Assembly (NCBI GenBank): GCA_000320545.1
Contig: ADNK01002208.1
Coordinates: 124,001 to 188,000 of the forward strand
Reading direction: 5' to 3'
Origin: Bigelowiella natans CCMP2755
Taxonomy: Eukaryota > Cercozoa > Chlorarachniophyceae
DNA length: 64,000 nucleotides
Of this stretch, positions 28,129 to 38,036 are shown one piece after another. Positions within the stretch are counted from its first letter, which is position 1; each line of letters begins with the position of its first letter. A model generated the notes under the pieces. It ran no database searches, had not been told where the DNA came from, and worked only from the letters and a program-made list of their open reading frames with translations. The position numbers were made by a program, and so were the translations under genes.

Positions 28129-30206
28129 ATTCTTACACCATCATTCCTAGCCATTCCTAGCCATATGTTCTACTTCCCTCTTCCCCCCTATTCGCCTTAT
28201 TTATTGTATGCTTTCATTTTACAGAAAGTGGTACTGCTGATGGGGAGAATATCTGTAGCAGCAGTAGCAGCAGCAGCAGCAGCATCAGTAGCACACTGAG
28301 TTGGGGTGTTCCAGTTTACGGAGCCACTGACGTCTTGAAGGCTGTCTGCATATGCCCTCTCCTCCCTCGAGAGCAAAGCACCCAACAAGGCCAATCAAAA
28401 CAGTCGCAGCAGCTGCTGCAGCAGCAGCAGGTGGAATCTTCACACGTCGTATTTTGTGCGGGTGGAAGAGAACATCTTCTTGCTTATGGCCTCACCAAGT
28501 CGCTGGAGGGACCGGGGGGCGGGATCATTAACAGAGGGGATATCGGCGGTAAGGGATGATGATAATGATGGTGATGTTGAATTATGGATTATGTAGGGAG
28601 GTTAGCTGACGAAAGGGATGATAATAACAACGATTGGTGTGCAGTGGAAAGAAATACCACCAGAATCATCAACAGACAACATCATAACGACTATTCATGC
28701 ATCAGGAGAATACTGAAAAAGCCAACATTTTCAAAGTTATTTTTGCGTGAATGTTGATGTACATCGTCCAACTTCCTCTTACTATATCCCTCCTATCTCA
28801 CATAAAAAGGGCGCGTGTATACGAAGACGGGTAAGTGGTGGAAAAACAAGCAAAAATGTCAGGAGGAGCGTGAGGAGATTCTTGACGTACGCATCATGTC
28901 TATATCGGCTCAAGGCCCATTCCTCCTCTATGATGATGATGATGATAAAAGTGTTCTGGATGATGATAATAATGAGAACAAGGATGGTGACGATAATTAT
29001 ATGAAATGCTACCATGTGGTTGCTACTGGGAGTTCATCGGGCAAAGTCTCAGTTTTCCTCTACTCTGTACAAAATGCAGCGTTTGAAGGAATAGCTGAAA
29101 ACCAAAAGGAGCACAAATCTCCTATTCTTTCTTTGGCATCGTTTTGTAGCCCTAGTAGCAATGGAAGAGGAGAAGCACGGCGATTGTTATTCTCATCGTC
29201 GTCGAAATCATCATCATCGTCATCATGCTACTTTGCGAGTGGTGATACGCAAGGGAGACTCGTCGTGTGGAAGTTGTCTAGGCAGCATCAGCAGCAACAG
29301 CAGCAGTCTGCATTTTCTTCTTGTGACACTGCTACTACTACTACTCCTCCACCCTCATCTCCTTTTTCGTACAAGCTAGAACCGATCTTGAGGCAAGATT
29401 CCCTGCACCAATCAGGCGTGAATTCGATTGCTGCTATTTCGTTCTTGCAGCCATCTGCGTGTGCTGCTACGATGACGGCGAGTGGTGATGGAATGGAAGA
29501 TAGTGATATTGATGATGATCATAGCAACGATGCTTATAATAAGTGCAGGAGTTACAGCTGGGATACTATTGTCACCACGGGGGGCGATGATCAGGCGCTT
29601 AGCGTCTTACATCTTCGGTTTGCAGAAGACCAGCAAAGAGTAGTTTCAACGACCACACAAGCGACAACGATATATGATAATCATCCTACGCAAAAAGTGG
29701 AGAAAATATCAGTACTGACGATATCGAGTGCACACACATCTGCTCTCAAAGCAGTAGATATCATCCGAACTACTACTACTACTACTGCTGATTCCAATCA
29801 ATATAAAGCGGAAGATACAACGACGAGCATCTTCGAAATCTTTAGCACTGGCTACGACCAACGGCTCAAACGTTGGAAAGTCTCTCTGGTATCGAGGCTA
29901 AAGAATAAAAAGAAGAAGGAGACACTGAGCAAAATGGCGGACTATCGGCCGCAGCTTGAAATAAAATGCACCTACAAATCTTTCACCGACGTTCCAGATA
30001 CGTCGTGCCTTTCCATAGTGCGATTCAATTGTGGAGGGGGAGGAGGGAAGCAGGAGGATGAGGGGAAAAGATTGCGACACTTGTTGCCGCAAACGGCAGA
30101 TAAAGATGCCGGAAATGGGAAGAGCTCCGCAATGACTGTCATCGTAGCTGCTGGGCATGGCCTTCAAGCACACATAGTTAATGAGGATGTCTCAATGAAA
30201 GAATAG
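21117..30206 (+). CDS. WDR6/Rtt10-like WD40-repeat protein
   Basis: The N-terminus reads MLCGSVSALCFHTA, LLCGMGGLVLAFDVRTG and RRVFKSETVHGIKF, the usual opening of the WDR6 family. WD blades follow: TLIVGLAHNEVAILR (about 21660-21707), VVVASGTVFREILLW (about 22000), SVSDDRTVRCW (about 22395), AVLTAGEDAKMKVW (about 22800), FVATGSGDGAIRLW (about 23385), VVIGDTKGGISVF (about 26195), FFSTGKNSFILEWR (about 26720), AVGFHHMQLVVWDIAGG (27290), TVSDDRTVRIG (27845), VVFCAGGREHLLAYGL (28450), YFASGDTQGRLVVWKL (29230) and FSTGYDQRLKRWKV (29835), ending VNEDVSMKE and TAG. In yeast and human, this protein partners Trm7/FTSJ1 for tRNA wobble 2'-O-methylation. Loops between blades carry long runs of Asp, Ser, Gln, His, Arg or Asn from microsatellites in exons. 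Some splice junctions near 22320-22380 and 26460-27290 are uncertain. Confidence 0.8.
26641..26695 (+). repeat. (AAG)n microsatellite in coding sequence
   Basis: About 18 AAG/GAA copies read in frame as a run of about 17 arginines between ISSG and IADDDDDGRFF in the WDR6-like gene. Confidence 0.9.
26935..27014. repeat. Compound (GT)n(GA)n microsatellite
   Basis: GT copies to about 26978, then about 17 GA copies, in an intron of the WDR6-like gene. Confidence 0.9.
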
Positions 30207-31432
30207 CATGCGGCCCCAGACCAATTTTTTGTTCATTTTTGTGTGCGCATCTGCCAAGTGCGTCATATTATTGCAAATAAACACGTCTGGAAACATTAAC
30301 AACACTTCATCATTGGACACTGTGATCTAGGTGATGTGACTTAAATGGTGATTGATCAACGCGAGGTAAAATATGCATGATGTATCTAGACACAAATGGC
30401 TAGATGGTAATGTGTGGGGCTACTACGCAGCGTGCATGCAAGCAAACTTCATTGTTATCGATCAGCCAATTTATTCTAGCTAAAGCTTGCATGCTAGATT
30501 TGGCGAAGACAAATTATATGTTCACAGAGCTCATATGTAGTGCGTATATATTTGGTTAGATTCGATCACCAGCTAGAAAGATAGCCTACGTACGCACGGT
30601 GTACACGTGTAAATCTACCCATGTGCATACGCTACTGCTGGCGGTGGTACGTATGGCCGGCACGCTGCTGGACTTTCACATGTGGTGGTAGACTGCGGTG
30701 CACGCTAGACGCGATGGTCGTACTTTTATTTCCAGATAGCACCGTAGAATATATAAGATATGCATTCTGCTCGATCCGTCTGTGCTATTATAACGTAACT
30801 CAATCGTGACGATATGTCCATGGATGTGGCAAAAGTAGTCTTAAGCTGGCTATAGGTGATGATCCTCCTATTCAAAGTATGCGTACTACAACACTGAATA
30901 GTGCGATGCAGATTATGCAGTCAGTAGTCTCCTGTAGTTATTTGTGATGAGCACAACTACTCCCAACTAGCTCCTCCGATTCTCCGCTTTGCAAAAATAT
31001 GCTGTTGTTTTACGCGAAGATTCTTCATCCGCTAGTCCCTCTGGGATTGGCTTATTACTGTGCCCAGTACCAATGTACGTACTTATTATTACAAACTACT
31101 ACTCTGCATTAACAGATAGTAGTGAACGATACTCTTCATTTGCCGATAAGAGCAGCAGCAGCACCAGCACCAGCAGCCAAGGGACTACTGCTACTACTAC
31201 TACTACTACTACTACTACTGTTGCTTATTCATGTAGCATCGACAGAATCAGCTGTCGGTCTTGGTTTATAACAGTGCTTCGATGTCCTACGATGGTATAC
31301 CAATAATATGAAGACACAGAGAGAGAGGGAGAGAGAAAGAGGGAGTGGGGTTAGGGGGGGGGGAGACATCAACCAACGGAAGAGAATGAGAATGAGAATA
31401 AGAAAGAGGAAATTACATGATGTGCAAGTATG
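30207..31432. other. Interval between convergent WDR6-like and GPx genes
   Basis: From 30300 to 30850 the sequence is CATG/CTAG-rich with no recognised gene. The part nearest the GPx gene is its likely 3' UTR, holding a SECIS candidate at 30965-31036, a CAG/ACT-repeat tract at 31150-31215 and purine-rich sequence at 31315-31375. Confidence 0.6.
30965..31036 (-). promoter_or_regulatory. SECIS element candidate, type II-like
   Basis: On the minus strand this stretch folds as a selenocysteine insertion element. The outer stem is ACTAGC/GCTAGT (31036-31031 with 30971-30966). The 5' quartet ATGA is at 31028-31025, opposite a GGAG that supplies the GA pair. The main stem is GAATCTTCGC with GCGGAGAATC (nine of ten pairs, one A-A mismatch). 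The apical loop has an AAAA run 13 bases after ATGA, followed by a GCA/TGC mini-stem. It lies about 400 bases 3' of the GPx stop codon on the same strand, the expected place for a eukaryotic SECIS. Folding was by eye. Confidence 0.75.
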
Positions 31433-32988
31433 TCATTGAATTCTCTTATGTTCAACCTTCTTGATATCGATCGTTGGATATCGTCTGCTGTACCGTTTGA
31501 CAGGCAAGCCATCTTTGTTGATGAGGAATTTTTCAAAGTTCCACGAGATGTCTGAATAATGATCATAATAAATAAATAGAATCATGATTGCTTTGAAACT
31601 TGCTCGATTTCATTCGATCTCTCTCTCCCTCCATCTCTTTCTATTACTATTAAAATGTGTATAAATGATCTCCAGTCATCATTTTACCGTTACGCTTGAC
31701 TGGTGACCAAATGATAAATTGTGGATTTCCAATTAGCTGCTCCCCATCATCACCTCTTTATCATCATCAATGCACATCCAATCAATCAGTCTCGTATCAA
31801 GTGCAATTCAAAATCCACAATCATTTCTGAATAGAAGAAAAGAGTATTATTTCCTTCATTGTTGGTATTGGCCGCTGAGAAGAAAAGTTTCTCTGTTTTC
31901 ATGGTATTGCCGTGAAAAATATTGTTTCTTCTTCTTCTTCATCATCATCTTCTTCTTCTTTTAATATCGGTATTTTGGTTTATGTTGGTAGTAGTACTCT
32001 GGTACAGGAAGGACTGATTTCAAGTACGTGAAGAGTGGTAGCTCCTAATAATATGATCGATCATTTGGTTCTTCAACAATGGTGATGCTTTGCTATTTCT
32101 TCCTCTCAGAGACAAATCGAACTGTAGACTGAGTTTTCAGTAATACTTTAATTTCGAATGCACAAATTGTAGTTTTTAGTGATGTTATAATTGTTGGTGT
32201 TTTGTTCCAACGTATTATTGGCTTATTATTATTATCACATTTGCTCCATTCACGTCAGCGCGAGAGAAGATGGGAAACTTTGGCTCATACCCATTCCCAG
32301 GGCGAATCTTACAAGTATAAGCAACCACAACACCCACCAACACGACGACGATGACAAGACGGCGACAAGACGAAGCAGCCACCAATTACTTTGTTTGTTG
32401 TGCAAATTCGCCATCATCGTTCGTGTTGTGTTAGCTGCTGCTTCTTGAAATGATGATATTACATGCTTGAGCTGTGAGAGAATCTCCTTGCCTTTATTAT
32501 TGGTTTGATGGCCAAATTGGTTAGAGGGAAAACCAAGGCACATAAAACCTTTTGAGGCAAACTCTTCCGTGAGCGAGTTCATTCCTTCGAAATCGCTCAC
32601 GGTCGTACCTCATAAAGTTGCAACGTTCTCGATCAAGAGAACTTTCCCCTTATATTGAGACAAAGCTGTAGTATTATGCATAAATCGTTAGCGATGAAAT
32701 GAAAGAGTGAATACTCGTGACCATTTATTGTTACAAATGTGTTCTTAAAATATCTGTGAGGTAAACCCCTCCTCATTTTTAAAAAATATTACGGTGAATT
32801 GTTCCATCGAGAAGTTCAGCAGAAAACTCATACACAGACGATGCACTGGTTGGATCAGTTCCAGCGTTGACAAACACGAGAGAACGGCGAGCATTTCCAT
32901 TGATGGACGACATCGTTGGACGAAGAAGCGGCTGCTTGTACGGCATCTTGCTCCGACCATTAGAGGCAACTCCTCTCACTATGGGCAT
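31433..32988 (-). CDS. Selenocysteine-containing glutathione peroxidase
   Basis: Six exons join by GT-AG rules: 32988-32793, 32665-32463, 32307-32239, 32044-31998, 31755-31688 and 31551-31433. They total 702 bases, or 233 residues plus stop. Key segments are [118 protein letters not shown] and SRRYPTID. The UGA (32612-32610, codon 84) sits exactly at the catalytic Sec/Cys site. The other tetrad members are visible: Gln in SNQFG, and Trp and Asn in SWNF. The enzyme reduces hydrogen and lipid peroxides with glutathione or thioredoxin. About 45 extra N-terminal residues rich in Arg and Ser, before the conserved start, could be a targeting peptide. Length and loop pattern suit GPX1-type enzymes. 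Confidence 0.95.
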
Positions 32989-33694
32989 ACGTGCCACCTA
33001 CATGTGAGGATGATACAACTGTAAGGGAAAATCGATCAAATAAAGACTTAGAGAAATTTTACTGAGCGGGCCATCATCGATGGAGCTTTTAAGGTTGCGA
33101 GCCGTGAGCGTGACGACGACCTCGATGATTATGAGAATAATCAGCGGGTGGAGCATGATAGATGTCATTCATGTGATATGATGAGGGCAATATCACCATA
33201 AGACAGTAAGGAAAGCTGCCATTCCAAGCAGCAGGAGGTGCGGCGATCGGAAACCGCGAGAGGTGGTTCCTCCCATTGACAACAGTCGTAGAATCTGCTG
33301 AATAATGAGGCGGAGGAGGGTGTTAAACGGAGGGAGAAGAACAGAAAGAATAGAAATATTCCGACGGCAATTAATTGTGATGCATGCAGTTCACCGCTTA
33401 CGACAAGCCAGTTTGCCCAGTTTTTTTTATAATGAATTTTGGATCAACATGTGACCGATGCGAGTTGTTGCCAGTATTGTAATAATAAGTCGCGAGTGGT
33501 ATCTCCCAGGAGAAATTATTATCTAAACTCCGCACCTTGATGTCGGAAAGGGAGAAAGGCTATCGGAAAGGGAGAAAGAAAGGCTACATTTTAGACAAAA
33601 ATACTAGGGTTATTCCTCGATGACATATGACCAGGTACATATGTGATAACTGCTGCTGTTATAGACAGTGGTCAAGTTTTTACGGGACATTAGA
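32989..33694. other. Shared 5' region of divergent GPx and membrane-protein genes
   Basis: About 700 bases separate the two start codons. No coding frame was recognised. A short duplicated piece (GTCGGAAAGGGAGAAAG type) occurs near 33545-33585. Promoter elements were not identified. Confidence 0.5.
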
Positions 33695-34387
33695 ATGGCG
33701 GATCTACTGAAACAAAAGCTTGTAGCCCGATATAGACGGACATGTAGCGCGAGCAAGAGCATGAGGGTAAACATTTAAACTCAATTCGGTATCGTTCTAA
33801 AACTCCTGGTTTTAGAAATTATTTCTCTTCCTCGGAGCAGGAGTCGGCCTAATAGAGCTGGTGAAAGCAGGTAATAGTTTGACATTTCCTTTTAATTTTT
33901 TGATATCGAAAATACTCGCATCTACTTGAAGTTTTCATGACTGATATTATTTTCGACAGTGCAAACTCCCTCTATCAATGGGACACTCTTCGAGCTGCTT
34001 TCTGCTATGATAGCAGCAGGATCAGGGTGCTTCATTAATCAATGGCCGGATGCGGAACAAGCTGTTCTCGCATTCAAACTAGCATTTTTCATCAGCTTAA
34101 TACAGCTAGCTACATTTGCAACCCATTTAAATGGAGACATTATGCTTCCAAACAATTCATGGCCTTTGGGATGTTTCTTCTTCGTGGTTTCCTGGGGATT
34201 GGATAGGTACATGCTGCATACTTTAAACAGAACACTGAAAGTTATAGCAGAACTAGGGGAAGTTATGGAAGATGCCCAACGAAAAACTACATCTGGGAAG
34301 AAATCAAAAAGGAAGAATGAACAGAAACGAATAACAAAGGAAACTGGTGAGCAGCCCCTGATCCCAGAATCAAAAAAAGATAGGTGA
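33695..34387 (+). CDS. Small multi-pass membrane protein, unknown family
   Basis: Exons 33695-33766, 33816-33870 and 33960-34387 join in phase. The product starts MADLLKQKLVARYRRTCSAS, then has hydrophobic segments KLFLFLGAGVGLIELVKAV, LFELLSAMIAAGSGCFI, LAFKLAFFISLIQLATFA and PLGCFFFVVSWGLDRYML. A basic, Lys-rich tail ends PESKKDR. About 185 residues and three to four membrane spans are predicted by eye. The order (basic N-terminus, helix, hydrophobic pairs) recalls PEX11-like peroxisomal proteins, but no diagnostic motif was seen. The terminal codon overlaps a perfect GTGAGC donor, so the gene may splice on to an exon near 35217. Confidence 0.6.
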
Positions 34388-35216
34388 GCGCGTACATATG
34401 CGTCTGGGAATAGACGGCAAACTGTTTTTATCTAGCATGCATGCACATGTGGGCTGCGTTTGAATGTATGCACAAATTGATTAACGCATAGCGCAACGCG
34501 TGCGATACCCAATGGATATAGACATGTACGCAAATTCGGTTCACGTAAAGACGTCATTGTACAGCCATGCTAGCATGCCAGCACATCGCGTCATTGTTGT
34601 TGTTGAATGCTATATTGATTAGCCCCATTTGTCACATAGAGAGTTCGGTAGCGCGATATACGCCTAGACGTGTACGCATTTAGCAGCATGAAAGCACTAT
34701 GCCTGTGCAGTATATAAGCGTGCATGCGTCTAGCTGGCGCTGCCAATAACGGAAAACACTAGGCCATACTATTAACAGTATAGCACGGTGTATGTGTGCA
34801 CCACTAGACCACGTGTGCATTAAATGCAGAGGCTACTTGTTGCCGAGATGATGTTCAGCGAACAGTTTTGGATTTCTAGGCTTACTGTGATGCAACACGC
34901 CACACAAAACATCGCTAGGCATGTGCATGCAAATGCATTTGGGTGATCATCAATGCACAGCATGCATGTGCGCCGCGCATCGCGGGCAGTAAATGAAGAA
35001 GCTATCCAAAGGTTAGTTTGTGTAGTTGTATTAAAGCGCGAAATAAAGTTTGCGCATGATTGATACATCAGCTCTGTGCAAGGTGTGCACGCGCTAGGTG
35101 TTATTGCAACGTTTAAAGAACTGTTTTCTTCTTCCTCCACGCTCATCTGGCCACTGATTCAATACATAATGCTAAAGTCGTAATACTCACACCAAAATCT
35201 TCTATATTGTGGGCGA
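34388..35216. other. CATG/TGCA-rich interval
   Basis: No gene recognised. Dense GCATGC, TGCATGC and CTAG words, as in the other gene-free stretches. It may be intergenic or a long intron of the preceding gene. Confidence 0.5.
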
Positions 35217-35420
35217 GTGTACGAGAAATTTGCTACGGGAACGCTGACTATTGAAATTCATTTTCCCGTCGTCTATTACTTGATCTTTTCCTCGGATTTT
35301 ATGCTCTTCATTTCGGAACTGGTTGGCAGCAAGCTTTCTCTGCAGGTAATCTATTTGGGAGTCCTTCTTGCTATTTTCGTCGGACAAATAACATATCTAG
35401 ATAAACATAAAAAGCATTAA
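35217..35420 (+). CDS. Hydrophobic open frame, possible terminal exon
   Basis: A 68-residue frame begins GTG TAC GAG and has two hydrophobic segments (FPVVYYLIFSSDFMLFI and LSLQVIYLGVLLAIFVG), ending TYLDKHKKH. There is no ATG at its start, so if real it is a 3' exon, perhaps of the membrane-protein gene 830 bases upstream. The reading phase does not fit a direct join to that gene. An AT-rich chance frame is equally possible. The KHKKH end resembles a lysine-type ER retrieval signal. Confidence 0.3.
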   Translation: MYEKFATGTLTIEIHFPVVYYLIFSSDFMLFISELVGSKLSLQVIYLGVLLAIFVGQITYLDKHKKH

Positions 35421-35530
35421 TAATGTCAAAAATTTCCTAGCAAAGAAATTGAAGTGAATGGTATTGAGCGACATTAAACGCGCACAATAACTCGTATGAA
35501 AAAAAAAACTCTCTCTCCCTCTTTCTCTCG

Positions 35531-36783
35531 TTATATGACCACCTCATCAAAAAGGGCGTTCCGAGTAATTAATGGGATACATGTGTCTTTCAGCTGCTTC
35601 AGCGATAGTAATGACTCCGCGCTTATTTTCATTGGCCTGTCGTCCATTACGCACAAAGTGCCTAGACCAACACCCTGCATGTACGATTGTATCAGGAAAA
35701 ATAAAGTAGAAGTTTAACCGCAATAATGATTTGTTGATGGCGAAACTCTTTCTTCCATCACCTGAACAAACAACGGAATTCCAGCGTAGAATCGCAACTT
35801 CAAACCATCAGTCACCAATGGATTATCGGAAAATCGAGCATCTTTTTCGAGGTTTTCTATAACATATGCCTATTTAATACCCAAACAGAATGGATTATCG
35901 TTAAGATATGACTTAATTCTCCGTCAATCTTGCAATTCTTGAAATGTACGACCTGTGTTGGAGATTGAATGGCATGAGAACACATTGAAATTGAGCGGTC
36001 AAATGAGGAGCGCAGCCCGATTTGACTCTTGAGCACACAATGCTCCTCCTATATTACCAATTGGATAATATTAAAGGGATGCTGAAGTGTTAATCTTAAC
36101 ACGAACAAATCGCCCAAAAACAAATATGAAAGGATCTAAAAATGGGTGGTTGTGAGAGTGGCAACTAGGGATATGTTAATCATCATCTCACTAATATTGT
36201 ATCTCACCGTGACCAAAGTGAGCGCTGCATATGACGTCCGGCACATCCTCTTCGCCAATTTCAAGATGTTTTGCAACACATCATTTTCGAGAGGTGTTGT
36301 TTCAAGAAGATTCAGTAAACATATTAGTCTGATACGATACTCTTCGCTTTCAGGTTTGGCAGCAGGGCGCCAATTGGGCCTTGCTTTTGGCTCGGGGGAT
36401 GGTAATAGGAGTTTGTCGTTGTATTTCATCATATCCTTCGATGGGCGGACTTTTGGTAATTCCTGCCACTCACCATCAATCTGATGTGGAGATATGCACG
36501 ATGCGTGTTTAATAATTATGATATATCATCACTAACATTCACCATCCAGAGGTAGGGATATAGCAGTTGTTCATTTGTATTGTTTTCAGCAGGAAAGTGA
36601 CTGTGAATGCTTGCCGCCGTCGTTGACTTCCAATGATGGAAAAATCGGAGGAGTGGAAACAATACATCGGTCGCAGCGTGTATCGGCAGAATTCTTTTCA
36701 TTGCACAAGTGTTTGCTGCTCGGTATTACCTGGCATAGCTTTCCCTCTCCCTCAAGTCCATTGAACGCCTTTAACGCCTCCAT
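35531..36783 (-). CDS. GAF-domain protein
   Basis: Exon 1 (36783-36730) gives MEALKAFNGLEGEGKLCQ and joins in phase to 36480-36214: IDGEWQELPKVRPSKDMMKY, then EEYRIRLICLLNLLETTP and LKLAKRMCRTSYAALTL. Later exons give EEHCVLKSQIGL, SISMCSHAIQSPTQVVHF, KDARFSDNPLVTDGLKLRFY, AGIPLFVQ, GVGLGTLCVMDDRPMKIS and LFDEVVI with TAA at 35533-35531. This is a complete GAF fold of the kind that often precedes histidine kinases or cyclases (SxCxHAI, RFYAGxPL and GxLCVxD motifs). Here it is essentially alone, at roughly 220 residues. The bound ligand cannot be read from sequence. Its start lies 232 bases from the divergent small membrane ORF at 37016. Confidence 0.75.
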
Positions 36784-37015
36784 TTCCACAAGCAAAGTCT
36801 TGAAAATAGCGAACAATAGATATGGAAGTCGGATATGTGGTCGGATGCCAACAAGTAATAATAAAAAACAGTCTGATCATTTCGCATTCAAGTAATAGCT
36901 ACAATTTCCTATATTGCGCATCATCATCCTCCTTTTAATGTTCATGAAAGACGACGACTCTTCTCCTTCACCTGTCTCTCATGTGATATAATTTCCCCAT
37001 CCATTTCCTCCTTCG

Positions 37016-37240
37016 ATGAAAACAGCATTTAACCAAAAGTTTTCAGATATGCACCAAGACAACGTTAGAAATAGTATTTGTCCGTCAACATCTCCATTCA
37101 CGTGGACGCGAAGAGACGTATTAGTAATGACGATACTAATAGTAACAATAATCACAATGGTTATGACACGTTTTCCATATGTTGAAAAATCCCCAAATAT
37201 AATACAGTCGAAACCTGCTGATCCTCATCCTTACGAATAG
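37016..37240 (+). CDS. Possible 74-residue single-pass membrane protein
   Basis: The intronless frame starts with ATG at 37016. It begins MKTAFNQKFSDMHQDNVRN, has one membrane span (DVLVMTILIVTIITMVMTRF) and a polar tail ending KPADPHPYE. Residue use is balanced and no microsatellite is involved, unlike most chance frames here. It sits 232 bases from the divergent GAF gene start. It is not recognised. Its size and layout would suit a small organelle-membrane subunit, but that is only a guess. Confidence 0.4.
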   Translation: MKTAFNQKFSDMHQDNVRNSICPSTSPFTWTRRDVLVMTILIVTIITMVMTRFPYVEKSPNIIQSKPADPHPYE

Positions 37241-38036
37241 CACTACAAAATCGGAAATAGTAATAAGTTAGATTTAAAGGCATAGCGACGTGAGCAGGAT
37301 AGGATTTTCTACCTTTTTCCCTCTTCCTTTTCCTTTCTCCTAGATTTTTCTAATGCCTCTGTTGCGCATCTATCTACTGCATGCCTGGAGAGTCTAGAAA
37401 TTGCCGTCCCAACCTAATAGGCGGATGAAGAATCCAGTTTGGAGTGAGAGCAACTCAGCAGCAGAAATCATAAGTGACGAGCAACAACAACGACAAACAA
37501 CAACAACAACAACAGTGAAGGGCATTGAGAACATTCTTTTCATAATGTCCACAAAAACGAGCGATTGAGCGATCTTTTACGTTGTGGAACAGATACCGAG
37601 TTTTCTCTTGAGACTAAGCTAAAGCTGGCCGAGTGTTGAGGCCCCTCCATTGTCAGAGTGCATAGATCTAGATCCAGATCTGATGATCAGCAGATATTTA
37701 TCTTTTCAGGCACATAATGAAGGTCATTTCTAAGGAAAATATCAAGTTTCTGTTGTCGCAACACTTTTCAACAAAGCTGAAGACTTTCTTGTGGTTCTCT
37801 CACCGGAAAAAGCTGAAACTTGAGGCACCCGTACCCCAATCTAAAGATGAGAGAAAAGGCAACAAAATATCAGATGTTTGTTCGATAAATACGAAACATT
37901 TCCCGGTGCAACAGGCGCTTCAATTTCGGTCGCAGCTGCGCTCGAGGCTTGTGTGTTTCTTTGCATCATCAGTCGGGAAATTCGAAAATCCAACGCCATG
38001 GTCACGACCATTTCGAGCTAACACCGAGGAAGAACA
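37241..38036. other. 5' region of the ankyrin gene with an unplaced frame
   Basis: Contains CAA repeats near 37480-37515. An open frame at 37717-38115 (KVISKENIKFLLSQHFSTKL at its start) overlaps the ankyrin start in a different frame. It could be 5' UTR or an alternative first exon; no family recognised. Confidence 0.4.
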
